Shown here: positions 14,501 through 23,500 of the stretch, piece by piece
Layout: every line of letters starts with the position of its first letter
Numbering within the stretch: position 1 is the first letter of the stretch
NCBI GenBank assembly: GCA_024704765.1
Contig: JAKMXF010000255.1
Coordinates: 186,001 to 250,000, forward strand
Direction of reading: 5' to 3'
Length of the DNA: 64,000 nt
Source: Oopsacas minuta
Taxonomy: Eukaryota; Porifera; Hexactinellida; Lyssacinosida; Leucopsacidae
Made by a program: the position numbers and the translations under genes
Notes under the pieces: model-generated
The model's database searches: none
The model's input: the letters and a program-made list of their open reading frames with translations, nothing else
What the model was told of the DNA's origin: nothing

Positions 14501-17500
14501 ATGAGTATACTTCTCCGTAAAACTGTGATTTATTCATATAATCATCTATTCACCTGTCCAGGCCATTCAGTGACCCATGTAGTTCTCTTAGTTTTGGGGT
14601 AAGCCTCCACTGATCGAGCTAGCACATCCTTCATACTCCGTATCATTATAATTTGTACTTCCATCAGCCATTTCTCCACCATTCCCTTCGCATCAGCTGG
14701 TACGATTTTGTTTGAGAATGGAACATTCTCTTTCTCAGAACTTACCATACCTATAATCTCCATCTTCTCCGAGAAATTCAGCTTGGCAATACCTTCAAAA
14801 CATTTCTTTAAATGTGGTTGTACTCTGAGAGGATCTTTAGTCTCTGATAATATCTCAAGTAACTCATCATTTGACAAAAAGAAGAATCTTAAATATTAGA
14901 AAATATAAAATTTCTTATCGCTAATAGAAATGTATAAAATTGTATACCGTGGAAAGAACAGCCTCTTCTTCTCCAAATAGTCGTTTAATCCCTTCTGTAT
15001 CTCTTCAAGAAGGTTATTAGAGTCAATCAAACGTTCTAGCATATTGTTCTGAGCTGTAGCTACAAGTACGTGTGTGTCTTTAACCTACATGTTTAATATA
15101 ACAATAATATATTTTATATTACACATACAGTGAAACGCCTCTGGAAACGGAGTGAAAAATACAAAGAGCGAATTCCTAGTCACATGCAAATGAACCTCCA
15201 CAAACAGGGATTGTCAGAAACAGAAATATAGGGTACTATTTTGTCTGGTATCCCCGTTTTCGGAGGTTACACTGTATATGGAACATATGTATCTCGTCAA
15301 TATACTTACAGCACTGGCCATGACTTCTCTCCAGTAAGCGTCTACAATTCCAAACTTTTTCGCTTCGACTGGCATCTGAGCACAAATGTCCTCAGAACTG
15401 AAAATAGGTTCCAAGTATAGCCAGGTAGCCTGACATTTGAGCCAGTTGTCTAGAATCTTCTGGAGGCGTACCAGAGTGTCCTGCCATGATTTACACTCCT
15501 CCTCAAAGGGACCGATAAATGGAGAACCTAAAATATTAGTTATCACTTCCTAGAACGAATAATTGCCTTGTTATCTACCATTCTATGAATTGTATAATCA
15601 AATTACATACACTACTGAATTAAACCACATTCTTTACATCCTTACTTATTACTACTAATACACTTTGCTATAAAATTGTTCTTTTCTTATGATTACAAGT
15701 CACAACACTGTAATCTCATTTTTGCATATAATTTTGTAATGCTTATTACATATTTTTGATTGAGCAACCCACGCTTTCAGTTAATATCTCTTCTAATTCA
15801 ACAAATTAAATTGGGTAATCAGGAAATAACAATAAGTACTGAAAGGTATATTCCAGATGCCACTTCCAATGTATTAACCTTACTAATCAAATTAGAGCAT
15901 GGTCATGGTAAACTCTAGAGTAGGAAGTAGTGTGTATTTCAAATTTTCAATATCATTGTATGTAATTGGAAATGGTGTATGCTTGGTGGTCATTTTCGGA
16001 TACTAAAGGTATTGAGTGCAAGATACTTTATGATAAAAAGCAGTTAATTGTGTCTAGGATTTCTGAGAATACAATAGCAATAATTATACTACCTCTGATA
16101 GTTTGAGTCTGCAATACGTGATCATCTAATTTTATTTGAATATCATCAATAGAAGATAGAATAGACACTCCTGTATCTCTGTAAGCTGTCATTACGAACT
16201 CTATTTCTTCCCATTCCGTCTTCATGTCCTTCATCTTCTTCTCAATTGTTGATTCTTTGGTAGCAATCTGCCCATACATACATGAAGTTAATAATACAAA
16301 CATACTATGGCATAGTCAACCACCGTTTTAACGAGCTCAAGGAACCGCGATAATTACTTCGCTATATCCGTATTCAATATAACGGTGGTTGACTACATGT
16401 ATAATTCGTACCTGTGTGATCTCTTCCAGTTGTTCAATATACTTCTCTAATCCTAATTCTAGAATCTTATTGAGTGGAGTGCCAGGCTTTGGTTTGAGTG
16501 GGAATCCTACTACCTCACTCATCTTCTCCCAATGCCTGTCTCTCAATCCATGGTAGCATACTACGTTAATTACAGGCAAATAATCCTTAAATTTGTCTAA
16601 CTTCTGTTTTATAAGAGCAGCTGATTTCTTCGGGTTTGGATGGTTGGTTAATTGTCGGGATAACTTCAACATCAGCTGTGAAATTCAAAAATAATTAAAA
16701 GTAGAATAAATAAAATCAATAAATAAAATTACTTTTGTTTTATCATCAAGTTCATTCTGAATACTCTGAGCATCTAGATCTGAGAATGGTCCATTGAGCC
16801 ATTTGTCCTGTTGCTCAAAGAAACTTATTGCAGTACCCCACAGGGTATCGAAAGGAGCTTTATCAATCAGCAGTGTCTGACACAGAGGAAAGGGAGTAGC
16901 ATTGAATTCTAAATAAAGGTTTAAACTAAAATAGATTCGTTTAAGATTATTAATGTACTTATTCAAGAGATTAAAGTATTGAGCAATTCAATGATTGAAA
17001 GCACTTGCATCTAATGGCTGTGATTAAGTTCCATTATTTTGATTATCCTTAATATCATACACGTGTATTCAGCGTCTTTTTAGGAAACGTATTTGTGTAC
17101 CAATAATAATAAAGGTTTCTGGAGTTTATACAACTGCTACATATACTCCCGAAATGGGAAATTGTTGAATATATAATTGGGCATATAACCAGCAACTCAG
17201 CTGATAATTACAGTGTATTCTTCACAGAAGAGGTGCCAGGGAAGTCGAAAATTACTACTCCGTTTCCTCGTTTTGCCAAATTCCCCGTTTATGGAGGCGA
17301 CACTGTATTCATATACACATATACGTGCGTAGGGCGGTTGTACAAATTGTTCCCCTAAAAATGACTTAATAAAGAGATATTAATTGTTTAAGTAATATTA
17401 TATTTTAATGATTAAAACTGAGTCACAGTGAGGTAAGATAGTTACAACAGATAGTATCTCACTAATACGCAGCTAAAAATGAAATCACAGAATAGAGCAC

Positions 17501-20500
17501 AGCTTCTTTTGCTTCTTTTTCTCTGGGGGGCTTAATATAGCAATGATAGCTTCATCAAACACATCCTTGAGTCCTTTCTGAGTGAGAGCAGAGCACTCTA
17601 CGTAGTCATAACATCCACGAGATTTCATCTCTTTTGCAAGTCTATTGGCTGCCTCGTTTGAGACGGGTTTTTGTTTGATCTTAGCGAGGTGTTTGAGAGT
17701 ACTATCTTCATCTCTCCTATCACATTGTGTACCGACGATTATGAAGGGAGTTTTGGGGTTATGATGACGGATTTCAGGGATCCACTTCTCCTTCACATTC
17801 TCAAAGCTAGCCGGGTTAACTACGGAGAAAGCAACGAGGAAAATATCAGTTTGTGGATAGGATAGAGGCCTGAGACGATCGTAATCTTCTTGTCCAGCTG
17901 TGTCGAATAATCCTAAAGTGTAGTTCCGTCCGGCTACCAGAACATTTACAGCGTAATTATCGAATACGGTAGGTACGTAATCACGAGGAAACATATTACG
18001 AGCGTATGAGATCAGCATACATGTCTTTCCAACAGCGCCATCACCAACAACGACACATTTCAAAGTACGGTCAAAGTCATCCATTATTTTAAAGAAAGAA
18101 AATTATAATTCAAAAGTTAGGCTGAAACTGAGTTGATAATGCATTTACTCGGAGCTCTTGGTATTTATATACACAGATTTGAATGATGAAACTATTGAGT
18201 AGGACACTTATACATAGAGCATACCATTATTTAGATAGCAGCTCCCATAATATCAAATAACTGAGTGTGTATTCTAATTTAAGCCAGTCTGGAAATAGAA
18301 TCAAATTCTAATTAATTTTACATATCTTGGATTTGAGAATTTATAATTATAGATTTTTAGATTTTGCTAATATTAATAGAAATGGTGGACACATATGTGA
18401 TTATTATTGGCCACAAATATCGTATACTTATTATCTATTGCACAACACTGATTATTGAGCAATGTTGTCTGCCATCTATGTGATTTAATAATTTGCAACA
18501 CAGCAGGATCGGATCTCGTAAATTACGAAAGAAAGAACACTTTATTAGTCATATTAAATGACTCTCAGAGAAAGGTAATTCGCTCAATACAAACTACAGA
18601 TAAGTAGAATACTGGATTACAGATCCTCAGACATAATATACGTAGTAAGGGCTAAAGCAAATTACAAATTGACTAATAATCTCATAAAATTCACCCTCAT
18701 CAATCCTTACACAATATTTACTGTAATGAATCTATACTATATGTTGTATGTACCTGATGCAGGTAAACGTATATTGAGGATAAGATGATTCATTGTATTC
18801 AGACAGCTGAGAGAGAGATAAGAGGAATAATCAGTCATACACAAAATGTTACTAAGATTTAAGCCAATCAAAGCCGACCTTTTGCAAGAAGAAATAAAGT
18901 ATAAAATAGACTAAAATAGTCATAAACAAACAAATTTATTGTTTATTTTGTTTATTTTTATTATTTCGTAATGTTTCGACAATCTAATTGTGATCTAAAA
19001 ATCATCCTTGTTGGAGATGAGAGATCTGGTAAAACATGTATACTCAAGCGATTGACAGAAGGTAAATACACAGAGAATTACAGTCCAACTCTATATGATG
19101 AATTCGTAACAACAATCAATTCAGATCTGAGAGATTACAAATTGAATATCATAGAATTAGGAGGAAGTGATCAGTGTGCGACATACAGAAAATCATGTTA
19201 TGAAGAGAGTGACATCATATTGGTGTGTTTCTCAGTGGTTAGACCTTATGAAGTGCTAGATATTGGCTCTAAGTGGCTACCTGAAATAAAGAAATGGAAT
19301 CAAAACGCTTACGTCATGCTAGTAGGTACACAAACAGATCTACGAGAAGACAGAGTATTAGTTGATGAGCTGAGTAAAGTTGGTTTAAAAGTAGTAACAT
19401 ATGAAAACGGTTGTGAACTGGTGGAACTGGTAAAGCCATACAAAGTATGTGGTTACCTAGAATGCTCTGCTCTCAATAGAAATAGTGTTAGCCAGCTGTT
19501 TGAAAAAGTTACAACGTTAACTGAACCAGAAGCAAAGTGCTTGTATTATTGTCCAAGCAAACTGAATAAATCCTTCCGTATGCTAAAGAGGAAATCACCA
19601 AAATTTTTCAAAAAGTTCCACAAGAAGAACTTCTCAATATCCAACAGATTCAGAAGTCGTAATAAATCCACATAACGAATTTAGAGGAATAAATTCCCTG
19701 TGAACTACAGTAACGTATTTTGATATAACTTGACACAAACGAACTAAACTATGCACTATTACTCGGTGTCCTTTGTTTGTAAGATTCACTGATTGAATTA
19801 ATTATGTCTTCACAAATGTTAATACCCATGTATATGAGTCAGGGTATTGGATTCGTGCACATGGTAATGAATGTGAGAGAACTCATAAATCTCTATTAAC
19901 AGTATGTATCAGATATCAACAGAGTAGTAAGTCATCATAAATGTGAATTAACTATAGCGAAGTTTGCTTATCAGCAACTTGAGTTTTGGTTCTCAAACAG
20001 TTGCTAGTATGTGATAGTTCCAAATAGTCTACACTTGAGACCTGAAAATAGGTCGCTAATAGACGAATATTGCTATTAAGCGAGTTGCTAATACACAAAC
20101 TCTACAGTAAATAACTTGCTTTACTTCGGGTTAAACAATTATCCAAAATTCGCGATTTGCATGTCACAGTGGTATATACTATACTATGTATATAAACTTG
20201 ATACATCTTCGTTAATCACAAACCTAATAACTCCTCTTCGTTGTTAACATTTTGAGCTTCTTTCTGACACTCCAAAATTCTCTTAGTAATATCATCCAAT
20301 AATTTCTTATCAGCATACACCTCGTCCATGTCTCTACTTATCTCTTTCTCTTTGAAATCTTCAATCTCCTGATCTAGTCCTGTCAGGAGCTTCTCTAGAT
20401 CCTCTTTCATTTCATTTACCTGTAATTCAAATTAAATAATACATTGATACTAATGGCTGTAATATTTGCTGCAATAATAATATAGGAATTTACCTTAGCA

Positions 20501-23500
20501 ATAGCTTTCTCTTGTGAAGTTAGAAGTTTAAGTCTAGCTTCATCAAATAGAGGATCAATGCGTTTCGGCCAGAGGAATGCAAAGCTATTTATCTTGATAT
20601 CTTCATCTGTCATATCACAGAGTTCTATAATAAAGCTGAGTCTAGCTAGTGAGTCTTTCACTTCCTCGAGTAGCCCTGTGATGGTTATGGACTGAGCCTA
20701 GATAATAGAATGAAGCGTAAAATACGAACCATTCTTTCTAAATATCTATAAGTACCTCTTCTACGAATTTTCTTAAATCAGTCATTGCTTCTGTATCTTC
20801 TGGATCCTACATTAGATCAATAATAATACTCTATACCTGTATAAGTATAATATAAATCCTATCGTCTAATTTGCACTTCTTATCCGTACTCATTTAAAGT
20901 TACCTCTTCCAATTTCTTTGCTATCTCCTCATATCTGTCACAAATATTCTTGTTAATAGTTCTATTGTATTGAGCTAAGAACAAGCTCAGCTGATTCAAT
21001 AGACTTCTAGCATTAGAGATCAGTAGCTGGTTAAGATCAGTACATGACAGAGAGAACAGACCCAATCTTACATCTACCCATAGAACATACAGCTGATCTA
21101 TTATCCGGTTATAAACATCAAAGTGTTGTCTGAAGCTTTTTAATACAACTTCGTCTTCTTGTAGAAATTCTTCTATCTGTTTAGTAGCCTATAAATTGTA
21201 TGATAAATAAAAGGCGTTTGAGCAGCAGTTCACAACCTCTTAAACCCATGGATCCTCTATACCAATTTTAAATACATCCTGTGGACCCCCTGCTGCTGTC
21301 ATTCCTGAAACTCCAAAGGTCCATGTATAACCGGTTAGGAACCACAGGTTTTAAGTTAATCATATTCTACTGACCTCTCCATTCAATAGAGCTTCATATT
21401 GTGAGTATACACCTAAATAACTCTCTAATCCCATCCAATTAACAGATAATACACTATTCATATCTGATTTAGTATGTAACACTAACTCATCATCTAGTTG
21501 TACAAAGTGTAGTAGTAAGGTGTAGGACTTTAGTTGTGGGAATATCAATGTTTCTACCTGCAAAACACTGTCATAATACGATATACAATAGGAGAAATTG
21601 ATTAACCTACTCTTGGGATATTCATAGCAGAATTAACAATCTCATCAACAACTTCCATTAGAATCTCAGTAACTTCACTCTTATTTGGTGCAAATATCAC
21701 ATCAGAGCCTTGGACTAATAGCTCAATCAGCAAGATAGGTTTTCTCTTCAGATTAAAATCATAGTAATCTCCCTCAAATGAATTTGATTCTGAAAATTCG
21801 TTGAAGAAATCTGCAATTTCTCTTAGAGAACGCTCAACCAATTCTAAACAAGAAAATAATATAGTTACAACAGTATTACAATTATCTCCATTAAATTGGG
21901 ACACTTTGCCCAGGACAAGTTGTCCCAATTCAGGGCCTGTACCGCCGGGCCTTGGGGAAAATTTTCGAAATATAAAATATGGTATCCAACCTCTAATATG
22001 TGCATTCATGAGGGCAGATATGCTAGTGAAGAACTGTTGTACCAGTGCAGTATCATTAGAAGATGCAGAGCTAGGGATTAGATGCTCCCAGCTGTTTCTC
22101 TCTGTCAATAGAACATCAGCACATTCTGATAACCATTTGTCCAGCAATACTGCTCTTGTCTTAGCACACTGATCCCGACACTAAGAATAAATGAAACAAT
22201 GAAATACTTGTATTATCATTAATAGGGATATTAAAATGTATTACCAATTTAATGAATACAGTAGGTGATACTGGAAAATCTGTTTCATACAGTTTATCAG
22301 CATAGACAAACTTAGTATCACAATATTTGTTATCCCACAAGTTCTGTATACGAGTAACCACCGGATTTGTTAGGAAGAGATGAGTATCTATTTTAGACTT
22401 GGACTGCGTTAATTGGTTATGCCAAGGAACTGGTGCTCGTATAACACGTTGAGGAAACGGCTTTGGAACATATTTAATACCTAACCGTGACATTTCGCAG
22501 GGATCTAGTAGGATATAGTCAACAATAATCTTCTTCAGTGTAAACTCATAATCTTCTGATATCTATAAAATATAATACAGGGTATCGACTTATCCTGGAA
22601 GCACGTAGTAAGGAAGTTCCATTGTAATTGAGTTTTACAATGAAATTTCCATAAAAAAGCGTACAACATACCTCATCTCTCAATTTCTGTATCATATCGA
22701 GTAGTTCAGTATCTTTTGATATCTTAACAGGTAATCTATCATTCTCTACTCTAACTAGTGTGTCAGCAGGCATAGGGTATATAGCAGATAGAGGTATACC
22801 AACATGTATGTAGCGATAATAACGCTCTGTTTCTTCTGGTAAAGGTTCTTCTGTTATGCTATTGTTCTTACCCTCAAGGCAATACATCCTACAGGAAATA
22901 TAATATGATTATACTATAGTGTAACCGCTAGAAATGGCGTACAAGAGACGCCGAAAATGCTTTCTTGTTTCCATGTTTATAGAGGTTCATTTGTATGGGA
23001 CTAGGAATCAGCTCCTTATTTGTCACTCCGTTTCCCAGAAGGCCTGTTCCCGGAGGTACACTGTACTGAATAAACTCACAAGCTATATTGCTCAGATGGA
23101 CTCATTGGTCTTGAATATCCCTCATCATCCTCAGGACTAGATGAATGACTTTCTCTCTGTTTAGCCTCTTTCCTATAGGCACCATTTCCTGTTCTCTTCC
23201 TCTTAATGAGAGATTTAGCAGCTGACTTAGCTGATATAGACATCTGTTTCTCATGGAAACCTGGTAGGGCAGTGGGAAGAAGACATCCAGGTCGTACTGT
23301 CTGTGTATTCGGAGTGATATGAGCTGATGATGTAATAGTACGTATCTTAAGGTTAGAAGATGGAGGCGTATAATTGTTAGCTATAGACTCTACTGGACTT
23401 CTGTGTTCACATTGTTCTTTGTAGGGAGCTGATCTAGTCCATGAGTTGATCCTCAGAATAGGCGGGTAATTATTCTGTCTTTTTATCAACTGATAGACAG

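Noticed and set aside
21602..22147. Continuous 181-codon frame including the stretch 21844-21990 as coding
   Set aside because: The middle 49 codons have no counterpart in dyneins, and GT/AG sites at 21990 and 21845-21844 restore the family alignment in phase. I treat it as an in-frame intron.
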